Positions 55,080-64,000 of a DNA stretch of 64,000 nt are shown piece by piece. Numbering within the stretch: position 1 is the first letter of the stretch; every line of letters begins with the position of its first letter. The position numbers were made by a program, and so were the translations under genes. The notes beneath the pieces were generated by a model. That model saw nothing but the letters and a program-made list of their open reading frames with translations. It had not been told where the DNA came from and made no database searches. This stretch comes from Notospermus geniculatus (lineage: Eukaryota; Nemertea; Pilidiophora; Heteronemertea; Lineidae), in assembly GCA_002633025.1 (NCBI GenBank), contig NMRB01000802.1, positions 193,586 through 257,585 of the forward strand. The letters are read 5' to 3'.

Positions 55080-55380
55080 TTATGTACATGAAAATTATAT
55101 TCAGGAAATATGAATATTATATGTATATTATACTTACTAATAATATATGAAATATACATATGGCATTATTTCATGTATATTATATATACAAAACATATAC
55201 ATTATATATGTAGAAACAATACATATAATATATATATGCTCAATATATTTTTCACATGTAATCGACGGATATATATTTCACATATGGGACTAATATATAT
55301 ATATTCTATATATTTTATATATACAATATACATATAAAATGCCGGATATATAATATATATGTGGCACATTTCCCTGTGTA
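55080..55380. repeat. AT-rich palindromic element, copy 1
   Basis: The right part (about 55275-55380) is the reverse complement of 56512-56600 and ends ATATGTGGCACATTTCCCTG. The left part is ATAT-rich and less clear. Confidence 0.6.
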
Positions 55381-55502
55381 CTTGGTAGTACACAATAGAG
55401 CTGTTACTTGAAGTCGCCAACTTCCCACTGATCTAAAGTAAAGAGTAAAAGGCCATTACAGGAGGTCGGAGTAGGCCAGTTACGAACATTGACCGTTCAG
55501 CA

Positions 55503-55597
55503 TATATGTGACCCACTCCACCAAAAGTAGGCGCTTGTCGCAACCAAGGAAAGGGTTAACGAAGCGCCTTGTGCTTTGGCTGGAGCGGCTCACAAAT
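55503..55597. mobile_element. MITE family A, internally deleted copy
   Basis: Both termini are present (ATATGTGACCCACTCCACC and TTTGGCTGGAGCGGCTCAC) but most of the interior is missing, leaving about 95 bp. Confidence 0.75.
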
Positions 55598-56387
55598 GTC
55601 TTGTCAGGGTTGACTCTTCCACATTTCATGACTTGACTGTACAAGACATCTACAGTGTATAAACGCTGAACTCAGTCCAATTATTTTGTGTTTATAAAAC
55701 ATGTAGGCCTAATTAGAATTTTTTCCCATTATCAATTGACTTTTGGTCGTGTTTACTTTAAACATTGGCCTTGTTCTTACATAAATCATTATCAAATTCC
55801 TTTTGTTTGGTTCCTGTTCATGTGTTCAACAATTCCAAGGATTATTCTTAAAACTTTTGACTGTGAAATACTTCTAAACAGCTTCCTGGGTAAATTACTT
55901 AAAGGGACCATGAGCTCTGCATTTCCTACATTCAAAGTTTTCCCACATCAGGAACCCATTTCCACATCATGTACTTCATACATCCAGATTGTCGCCAGCA
56001 TGGAGTCGGTCTCTGTCGGCCTAAAATCCCCAAGACACAATTTGGTGTTGTCCTGGTTGAATGTAAACACCTGACCAAATATGGCTCTCCGTGGTCTATG
56101 GCCGTCTAACCATTTGCCCCGCGGCATGCCAAAAATATGTCAGTGTGTGCCAAAAATATGGCAGAGTGGTATGGAATGGTGACAATGACCATTATAAAGG
56201 ATTGAGAATCGTTGAGAGACTATTCAACCAGCAAATGTGGCCGTACTTCAGTCAGTCGGTGGAGGTTTGTGGGACACCAATCTGTTTATGAAGTTTTGGC
56301 ACAAAATGCACTTTATTCAGAAGCAAATTGCTATTTTCATGGCAAGAATGTTAAAAAATTTAATATACCGGAGTAGATGTAACGTTA

Positions 56388-56820
56388 GAATGGTAAATTA
56401 GAAAAGTTTGACATCTTGATCAGAGGGACCTGACTAAAAGGTTGTAAACCCTTATTAAGATTAGGATTAGGGTTAGGATTAAACCATGGTGGATCAAAAT
56501 CCACCATGGTACACAGGGAAATGTGCCACATATATATTATATATCCGGCATTTTATATGTATATTGTATATATAAAATATATAGAATATATATATATTAG
56601 AAGCATTTTATATATCCGATTCATATATATTAATATATATATATTATATATGTGATATATGTATAATATATATGTGGCACATTTCCCTGTGTAGGTATAC
56701 ATAATGATAAATTAGAAAAGTTTGGCATCTTGATCAGAGGGACCTGACCCAAGCTTGTTAACCCTCATTAAGATTAGGGTTAGGGTCAGAATTAAACCAT
56801 GGTGGATCAAAATCCAGCTT
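56388..56820. repeat. Direct repeats flanking an AT palindrome
   Basis: AAATTAGAAAAGTTTG(A/G)CATC and the following 100 bp, including AACCATGGTGGATCAAAATC, occur at 56390-56512 and 56708-56820. Between them (56512-56695) is a palindrome with AGGGAAATGTGCCACATATA at the left and TATATGTGGCACATTTCCCT at the right. Confidence 0.8.
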
Positions 56821-57867
56821 GGTATATGGTATATAAGGTACTCACGTTTGTGAGTATACCCAGATGGATTTTGATCCACCAAGGTTTTTAAACCCTGAGT
56901 GAGGCTTAGAAACCCTAACCCTAACGAGGGTTTACACGTTCGCGCCAGACCCCTGTACTAGAGGTTTATCTCACTGGAAATGTTGGAATAAATTATGGCA
57001 CCATTTGTATTAATCCCAACAGGTGATAAGAATAAGACCCATTCATGCCATCTTTGTGGAAGTGTGAGTCATATTTTGACAGGATGTCCAAGCTGTGAGG
57101 GGGATATCCACAGCTGAGAGAGGTATCCCAAGCTGAGAGAGGTGTGTCACACCGGATTTGGTCATTTGTTGTCCTGTGTTTTGATTGGTTGATAAGGATT
57201 AGACATACGGATTAAAAATAGCATCAAAATATTTGGGGAATATCGAGGAATATTTTCAAGGAACTCATTAAATGTTTAGCTATGACAGTATGGGAGAGAG
57301 AATTTGAGAAGACACGGACAAAATTTTGAAAGATTTAAAAATGCGTGATAAACGGGAGGAAAGGTTTGCTTCATGTGTGAAAATAGAACTGAGATATTCT
57401 GAAGGTGAGTTTGGAGAATCTGATATTGAGAGATAATATTGACATCTTGTCAGGGAAGCTCAGGATAAAATGGAATCTGGCTCTGAAGATGGGGTTATTT
57501 ACTGGTATAACAATGTTTTGGGGGGGGGGGCGGGGTGAACTTGTGTCATGTGGTAGGTACTGGTATCCAATTCTAAATACAACGTGGGATGTTTTCAAAA
57601 GGACCAACCTTTGGTTAGCTGCGGTCAGATTTCTATTATTCTTTGAGATAACAATAACAATTTTTGAAATCAAAATGTACAAATCCAAGAAATAGTTGAC
57701 AAAAACTTTTTTTTCCAATTCCCCTCCTTAGACGTCGAGACCAATGATCACCTTCCATCTTTCAGGATTTATCTCAACAAACCAAAGAAGAATGATATCC
57801 AAATTCTTTAAGAATGTTTATAGGATAAAACATGTTTTTGATGTCCGTTTGTTGTTTGTGTTTTCAG
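56821..57867 (+). other. End of the giant intron
   Basis: An inverted partner of the GGATTTTGATCCACCA motif lies at 56872-56887. There is a poly-G tract at 57521-57531. No exon is recognised before the GTGTTTTCAG acceptor of exon 54. Confidence 0.5.
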
Positions 57868-57948
57868 TGAGTGCAGAACATCGTGAAGCCCTCAAACGTC
57901 TGGAAGAGAAACCACCACGACCATCGCTAACAGCGGGTAAACTATTCG
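57868..57948 (+). CDS. Exon 54: linker after the giant intron
   Basis: 27 codons, phase 1-1: LSAEHREALKRLEEKPPRPS, then LTAGKLFG. No Ig core; a charged linker with a proline-rich end. The matching phase and the DKKKGK continuation in exon 55 support it. Confidence 0.8.
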
Positions 57949-58676
57949 GTAAGTCAGATTGGTTTATTAGATCAGTGTCACTGGCAGCCATCTTGTGTCG
58001 TTGCCGTGGAAACCGGCCCTCTCAGTCTGGTGGAAGATCACATGAACCAATCACAAGTTTTCTCACCAGAGAAAGTGCATTTACCATGGCGACCAGAAAG
58101 ATGGCCGCCATTAAAACTTTACGGTTTGACATGAGGACTTGCTTCGGAATACAAACCAGTCAAAGCCTGGTTATATATCCCTTGTACAGTCATGGGGAGA
58201 GAGAGTAACCTTGGTGGACTCCATCAAGAATCTGAACCATGAGCCCGCCAATCCCATGAAACCATACCCTTGCCCTAATATCACTCACCAGAGCATGATA
58301 AAGACAGGTGTAAAGACACCAGTAGGCCAGACGGTTTTCACACCTGGACACAGCTGAATTACCTTGGCAACTGAGGAGCAGATGAGTTTAACACCCTGCG
58401 TGCTGGATGCAAACTCGCCATAATTAACACAACGCTTCAAATCTCATGCAGTTTCCAAGATATTACACCTGTCAGATTTGGATGAGCTCGGTGGAGACTA
58501 CAGGCATAAGCCCTACCTGGAGTTGGTTCGATCGTGTTCGAGGCCAGTTCACTGATTCGGTCTGATTTGGTCTGATTCGGCATTCTTACGAACCCATTTT
58601 GGAAGAAACGTCCAGGCTAGCGACCACAAGAGAGTCTCAACAGCAGTTACAACCCAACATCACTTCATCATTTCAG
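57949..58676 (+). other. Intron 54
   Basis: Contains a half-copy of foldback family H at about 58525-58570. Nothing else was recognised. Confidence 0.5.
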
Positions 58677-58855
58677 ACAAAAAGAAGGGTAAAGTGGACA
58701 AGAAAATCAAACCATATTTTACGACCAAACCAAGGAAGTGTTTCATTGAGGAGGGAAACACAGCCAAGTTCCAGTGTGCGTTCGCTGGAGAACCAACCCC
58801 TGACCTTGTCTGGGAGTGGGAAGGGACCAAGATCGCTCCTGGGGGCAGATACCAG
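58677..58855 (+). CDS. Exon 55: first part of Ig 11 after the kinase
   Basis: DKKKGKVDKKIKPYFTTKPR, then KFQCAFAGEPTPDLVWEWEG. Phase 1 in, phase 0 out. B-strand cysteine and core tryptophan present. Confidence 0.92.
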
Positions 58856-59061
58856 GTGAGTTACATCACGTATTCATTGAGTGGGCCTAGTCACCTGTAA
58901 TTTGCTTCATGCGCCTTCGATAAACTATTTTTTCTTCAACAGAAATTACATTCTTGTTCAACAGAAATTAATTCTTGTTCAACAGAAATTATTTTCTGAA
59001 AAAGGCACTAGAAAACTGTACATCACATATACCGGTATTACAATTTGTGAACTATTTGCAG

Positions 59062-59191
59062 GTGTACCAGACGGACAGTTTTGCCTACCTTGAGATCACC
59101 GACATCACAGCTGGTGATGAGGGGACGATTATGAGCAAAGTCTCCAACTCAGCTGGACAGGCACAAGCATCGGCACCACTCACAGTCCACG
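59062..59191 (+). CDS. Exon 56: rest of Ig 11, with a triplicated 3' end
   Basis: VYQTDSFAYLEITDITAGDE, then GTIMSKVSNSAGQAQASAPL. Phase 0 in, phase 1 out at 59192. The exon's last 39 bases and donor are repeated twice more downstream (47-bp period), creating additional donors at 59239 and 59286. Confidence 0.9.
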
Positions 59192-59293
59192 GTAAGTAAC
59201 TGGACAGGCACAAGCATCGGCACCACTCACGGTCCACAGTAAGTAACTGGACAGGCACAAGCATCGGCACCACTCACGGTTCACGGTAAGTTG
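59153..59293. repeat. 47-bp triplication spanning a splice donor
   Basis: CTGGACAGGCACAAGCATCG starts at 59153, 59200 and 59247. Each copy ends in a GTAAGT donor. Using the second or third donor would read into TAA two codons past the first donor. Confidence 0.93.
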
Positions 59294-59538
59294 CTGATCT
59301 ATGCCTGTTGCGTGACAGTCAGACAGCAAGTGTACCCCGAGCCTGATATCACTGGATTTCTATGTCATGATATTGAGGTCCGCAAATGAGCATGACGTCC
59401 GATCACCAGCTGTTGAGTCATCTGAAAATGAGAAAAATATCGGTGACAAAAGTTTTATAATCAACTCTGACTGAACACTGACATTTAATGGTCAGCTTCC
59501 CCCTGGAGATTATCATCATGTCGTGATGCTCTTTTCAG

Positions 59539-59652
59539 CTCTACCAAAGCCTAAACTGAAGAAGCCCACAGCTCCAAAGTTCCTTGTTCAACTCGAGGAC
59601 CCGTTAGAAGTGGCTGAAGGAGAAGGAGCTATCTGGGAGTGTGAAGTGATTG
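59539..59652 (+). CDS. Exon 57: first part of Ig 12 after the kinase
   Basis: ALPKPKLKKPTAPKFLVQLE, then GAIWECEVIG at the junction. Phase 1-1. Acceptor CTCTTTTCAG. Confidence 0.92.
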
Positions 59653-60342
59653 GTAAGTCCATGTCCGTAGTTGTATTGTATGCGCGCCATGCAGTCACCC
59701 ATCCAAGTAGTGATCGCATCAGTGCTGCTTAACTTCTAGCTCCGAGGCCAATGCACCAAGTAGGCCATAAAGAAAATCCTCCATGGCCGGCGGGTTAAGC
59801 CGTGCCATATTGTAGCTGCAAGGGGTTCAATGCATCCGTGTTGAACATCTCTTTCGTCTTAGGGCCTATTCAAAGTTCTATGTAGGCCTATGTAAGAGAC
59901 TTTTGTTGACCTATGTCCCGATTTCTGAGAAGGCCATTGAACGGATTCTGAATGGGTCTAAGTCTGAGTTTCCTGTTGGCCCGAGTCCAATTTCTGTGCA
60001 GGGGGGTCAGTCTCTGAGTTCTGTGTAGGCCTCTGTACAAGTTCTGTGTTAATAGCCTTAAAATGAAATCTTTGTTAGAACTTTCCATTGCTGAAGACTC
60101 ATCATTGTGTGACCCCTCTGATCACATCCCTATCTGAAGTCAAAAGTCTTGTTACCAAAACGTTTAGGCTTATCTAATTATAGCAGACTCCTTTAACCCA
60201 ACATACCAATGAAGACATGACTGTCCTAAAATAAACTTCCTCATTGAATCCAAGCGTGACAAAATATTCTTTACAATAAAACATTTCATCAAATTGGGTT
60301 AAAGACGACTGTACAGGTGTTTTCTACGCCATCCTTCTCTAG
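59653..60342 (+). other. Intron 57
   Basis: 59870-60060 has degenerate units of AGTTCTGTGTAGGCCTCTGT. Otherwise nothing was recognised. Confidence 0.5.
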
Positions 60343-60540
60343 GTCTTCCAGAACCGGACATCTCCTGGTACCGTGAGGGTAAGATCCTCCCCCTCTCAAC
60401 CGATTATCGTCAGAATTACGATGGAAAGAGGGCGTGGCTAGAAATGGATGAGATATTCCCAGAAGACGAAGGTACGATCGCCTGCGTCGCGAAGAACGAC
60501 CTCGGAGAGGCGCGATCGGAATCGAAGCTCAAAGTGATTG
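60343..60540 (+). CDS. Exon 58: rest of Ig 12 after the kinase
   Basis: GLPEPDISWYREGKILPLST, then PEDEGTIACVAKNDLGEARS. Phase 1-1. F-strand cysteine present. Confidence 0.93.
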
Positions 60541-60659
60541 GTGAGTATCATTGAAGTATTGTGCTTCAAGAAACTTCGCCACAATTCAGATCTCATGTAG
60601 CGCCACCTATTGTCAGTAAACATAACCACACACTGATTATTACTTGTATATTTCACCAG

Positions 60660-60959
60660 TTGCTGCCGGCAGCGAGAAAACACCTCCAACCTTCACAAAA
60701 CAACTCAAGGGCATGATCGTCGCCGATGGAGATAAACTCGTCATGGAGTGTACCGTCGCCGGGAATCCTGAACCGAGTATCAAATGGTTTAAAGGAAAAG
60801 AAGAACTCAAATCGACGTCAGATTTTCAACTTCTGTTCGACGGCACGACGGCGAGGTTAGAAATCGCTGAGGTCTTCGCCGAGGATGACGGACAATATAC
60901 GTGTATCGCTAAAAATCCTGTCGGTGAAGCCAGGACAAGTGCTCGGGTTACAATCACCG
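60660..60959 (+). CDS. Exon 59: Ig 13 after the kinase, single exon
   Basis: 100 codons, phase 1-1: LVMECTVAGNPEPSIKWFKG and AEDDGQYTCIAKNPVGEART. Complete I-set domain with both cysteines. Confidence 0.94.
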
Positions 60960-61230
60960 GTAAGTTTAATCGTAATAACTTAATGTGAGGATTTACATGT
61001 ATACAGCACTTCCCACAGTAATACGGCCTCAAAATGCTTCACATTATGACCCCAGTCTCTCCAGAAACCTTCCTAGGGAACTCAAGGAGCAACGCATTCA
61101 GCGCGCAACTTGATCCTTTCAGTTGAGAATAGAAAATGGTAACCAGGTATCAAACTGTGGCCTTTCTGTCGTAAGTCAGATGCTCTGAGCTCACTCTAAC
61201 CACATTCGACTTTCCCTTTTCCACTTCCAG

Positions 61231-61326
61231 AAGCGCCCAAGTCTCAGCCAGCAAAGTTTGTCAAGGAGCTCGAAGACACCGTCGTCGATGACGGAGACAA
61301 AGTGGAAATGTCTGTCAAACTTCAAG
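61231..61326 (+). CDS. Exon 60: first part of Ig 14 after the kinase
   Basis: EAPKSQPAKFVKELEDTVVD, then VEMSVKLQ. Phase 1-1. The B-strand cysteine position is serine. Confidence 0.9.
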
Positions 61327-63176
61327 GTAAGAATGAAGTCTCACTTTCCACAACAATATGATTATTTTGTCTTTTGTAAAAGTTATTTTTCACCCAATCA
61401 GGTCTTTCGTTAGCCAAAAGAAGCAATTCTGCACGCAGTAAAACTAGTTCCCAGGAACTTAAACATAGTACATGACTAATGAACAAACCTGTATCTTTGC
61501 TATTTGGCGACGAGGTTTGCCAGATCATGTTATGACCATAGCAGACGATATCTGGAGGTGACTGTAGCCATCATGTTTGATTGCTTCTTCTGGTGTGTGC
61601 CGTGTAAGATTGCCCCCTTTCCACCACACTGTGATCTTTCCCCATCGGGCCACATTCCTGACCTCGGTGTGGATTTTGACCCCTCAGGTTGTGTTGGTGT
61701 GTTCAGGACTGCTAGGGTCTTCTCTCACACCTCTGCCTCTCATGACACAAGTCCGGTCGGACGTATTGCTGTCAGAAAAAACGTGAACGTATACAAATAA
61801 TCTATCGGTACATGCAAATTCTCAGGATTTTGATTGTCATGCTGACCAGGCCCTGCTTACACACATCATGCCAACTAGGCCCTGCTTACACACATCACGC
61901 CAACATGACCATGCCAACTAGGCCCTGCTTACACACACCACGCCAAACTAGGCCCTGCTTACACACACCATGCCAACTAGGCCCTGCTTAACCCCTGTAC
62001 AGCCTGCTAGGCCCTGCTTACCCCATGTACACATGCCATGTTAGTCCCTGCAAACCATCCACAGCCATTGTCCATGCCTTAAGTATAAGTTATGAGTGTA
62101 AGTAAAGGCTCAAACTCATTACTATGGTTACTACTCTTGCTACACGACTTCCACAAGCAAGATGCAGTCTTGCATCCAAATGCAACAGTCAGAATGCTTG
62201 TTGAGTTTGTCATTATGTATGACTGACTTTGGAAATTGTCCAGCAATGGTGTGTAGCTCCTGCAGTGGGTTTGGGCCCCGTACCTCGTGCATTATGTAGG
62301 TAAGGCTCCAACACTGATTCCTTGTGCTTATTCGTTCAGTGTGGTACCTGTACAATGTCGTCTGGTCCTTCACGAGTAAGTCAGCGTCCAACTGTCTGCA
62401 ACTGTGTTATACGTCTCTTGCAGAAATATTAGTGCATATTCAGGAATTGAGCATCAACAGTGTTACTAAAAATATTATGACATAACATGCTGGATTTGGT
62501 TCATGTTACCAGTAGTTAAGAGTTGACTGAATGCAAACTGTCTCTGGTAGTCTTGAAGTCATGTGAGCATGGAGAACGTTGGACTTGCTCCAGGCATAAA
62601 GTTACTTCATTCGTAAATGGAACCTTCGTTTATGAATTTTAGGTACAGTTTCTGTTAGTGTCTGATGACTCCTTGCTAGTCGTCTAGGCTTGTTTGTCAT
62701 AGTTGACGTTTAGTAGACATTAAAGTTACCAGTAATCAAGCATGACATATAGATTTGTCCAGGTGACAATTCATTGAATTGTATCATGGAGAATGATATC
62801 AATTCATTATAAAAGTGTCATCGCAGTACTTACTATAGCATAGAAGATGTTACTTTCTACCTAGGATAGTGAGGGTTGAACCTGCTCTTCCTGGCACTTT
62901 CTTCATTGCGCTATGCCATTTTGATAGTGACCTATATTTTGTGCATGGTGTTTTCAGTACTTGTGGTCCCTAGTCTGTCATTTTCCTTGGTTTGATGTGG
63001 AAGTTCTCTGCGTGGTCATTTCTGCCAATTTTAAGGCCTAAAATTTGGACCACTTTATTTCAAACGTTTATCATCATTGAGATAGAATCAAACGACTGGC
63101 CACATCTGAACCAAGGAAAAAAACGTCTCATCCTTTGTTCCACTCTCGCATGTTCCTCCTGTTCCCTCCTTTATAG
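61327..63176 (+). other. Intron 60 (1.85 kb)
   Basis: Contains a degenerate tandem repeat at 61845-62035 with units of AGGCCCTGCTTACACACATC and CATGCCAACT. No exon recognised. Confidence 0.65.
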
Positions 63177-63386
63177 GCACCCCACCCGTAGACGTATTCT
63201 GGGTCCGACAAAACAAAGAGCTGCCGCCAAATGACCCTGGTTTTATACAGACCCGCCATCCTGGAAATTTACATAAATTAACTCTGCCGAAGGCGTGCAC
63301 GGACGATACGGGTTTTTATGCGTGTGAGATACTCAATGATTTTGGACAGGCGTATAGTGAATGTAAACTCATCGTTAGACCAAAAG
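63177..63386 (+). CDS. Exon 61: rest of Ig 14 after the kinase
   Basis: GTPPVDVFWVRQNKELPPND, then TDDTGFYACEILNDFGQAYS. Phase 1-1, ending in a GTAAAG donor, so the gene continues beyond the window. Acceptor CCCTCCTTTATAG. Confidence 0.92.
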
Positions 63387-63600
63387 GTAAAGTTCTGGAG
63401 ACTCTAGAATGGGCCTGTTTTGTAGAAGATTACAAAATATGCTTCCACGGTTTCACAAATGCCAAGTCTGATACAAGTTTGGTTTATGATGCAGTACCGT
63501 ACCTTGGAAACCATAAGAAAAGTTGGGTAGAGTAGTGACAAACTGGTGAAATACAATGTACTTAGTAACAGAATCGGGCAGCCATCTTGCCAATCATGTG

Positions 63601-63788
63601 GATCTTCAGAAGTGTCACCAACGCGTCATGTGCCTCTTCAGAAGTGTCACCAACGCGTCATGTGGCTCTTCAGAAGTGTCACCAACGTGTCATGTGGCTC
63701 TTCAGAAGTGTCACCAAAGCGTCATGTGGCTCTTCAGAAGTGTCACCAACGCGTCATGTGGCTCTTCAGAGGTGTCACCAGCATGTCA
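63601..63788. repeat. 32-bp minisatellite, six copies
   Basis: Units of CTTCAGAAGTGTCACCAACG plus CGTCATGTGGCT start at 63601 and recur every 32 bp to 63761. Intronic, between exon 61 and the window end. Confidence 0.95.
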
Positions 63789-64000
63789 GCCAGGTGCTGC
63801 CTGGTGCACAGTCTGATTGGTTCTCAAGCAGAAAGCTTGTCTTGTGTTACTTACAGAGTGGTGTGTTGCTTCCATATAGTGACCCTATTATTGGATGAGA
63901 AGGAGATATTATGGGGCAAAGCCGTAAGCGATCCTATTAGGATCTTGGCTTTGTCCCTGACCACAATTCTTCCCATGTGTATGAAACTTTTGTTACCGTA

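Larger units (their letters stand above)
1..63386 (+). other. Gene: titin/twitchin-like giant muscle kinase (partial at both ends)
   Basis: Sixty-one coding exons on the + strand join in one continuous frame, with GT-AG introns and matching phases throughout. Domain order is FN3-FN3-Ig-Ig-(FN3)16-Ig-Ig-FN3-kinase-regulatory tail-(Ig)14. Family knowledge: titin, twitchin and projectin are sarcomeric scaffolds along the thick filament, with a single kinase near the C-terminus. The Ig-Ig-FN3-kinase order matches titin A168-A169-A170-kinase. The intact kinase motifs and the GRL-x-S-x-S tail are more like twitchin. Fourteen Igs after the kinase exceed the roughly five of twitchin and ten of titin. 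The start of the gene lies upstream and exon 61 ends in a splice donor, so the gene continues downstream. Orthology between titin and twitchin is not decided here. Confidence 0.93.

Noticed and set aside
57405-57718. Open frames on both strands near 57.4-57.7 kb
   Set aside because: Frame runs through a poly-G tract, with no domain and no splice sites in phase with exons 53 and 54.
63556-63898. Open frames with repeated SSEVSPTCH-type units
   Set aside because: Produced by the 32-bp minisatellite, which is not a multiple of three. Intronic, with no splice support.

Overview
The window is eukaryotic genomic DNA with one large multi-exon gene on the + strand. The gene runs off both ends and encodes a giant muscle-type kinase of the titin/twitchin family. 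GT-AG introns, phase-consistent exons, tRNA-derived SINEs, many short inverted-repeat elements and a very frequent AGGCCTA motif suggest an invertebrate metazoan. I lean towards an invertebrate deuterostome (echinoderm, hemichordate or cephalochordate), but the species cannot be fixed from sequence alone. Three N runs (12950-12966, 39284-39409, 47081) show a draft assembly.

Layout of the main gene: 61 coding exons were placed by splice sites and phase. Exons 1-4 (1-1659) give FN3-FN3-Ig-Ig. Exons 5-19 (1863-14463) give sixteen consecutive FN3 domains with no Ig between them. Exons 20-23 (14600-16454) give Ig-Ig-FN3. Exons 24-30 (16875-20625) encode a complete protein kinase with intact lysine, HLDLKPEN, DFG and APE motifs. 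Exons 31-33 (22651-23835) encode the post-kinase regulatory tail. Exons 34-61 (24001-63386) encode fourteen Ig domains with disordered or charged linkers between some of them: an SP-rich stretch, a PEVK-like SPKK stretch and a K/E-rich predicted single alpha-helix. FN3 exons are almost all one domain per exon and phase 1-1, so many can be skipped in frame.

Isoform architecture: an alternative last exon at 10883-11043, with its own stop codon and poly(A) signal, would give an FN3-only isoform without the kinase. An ATG exon at 22651-22779 could start a kinase-less C-terminal isoform, in the manner of telokin. A duplicated splice acceptor inside the kinase region, a triplicated splice donor at 59153-59293 and inverted repeats flanking exon 47 are further candidate splicing controls.

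The 21.6 kb intron 36232-57867 contains a separate intronless open reading frame (43400-45370, 656 aa). It has an N-terminal acylation-type motif (MGNTFSC), one FN3 domain and nine S/T-x-I-P motifs of the kind that bind EB1 microtubule plus-end proteins. This is the strongest candidate for something undescribed. The same intron holds a 2.1 kb tandem duplication (49132-53374), AT palindromes, SINEs and MITE-like elements. The rest of the window is intron, with at least eight families of short repeats.
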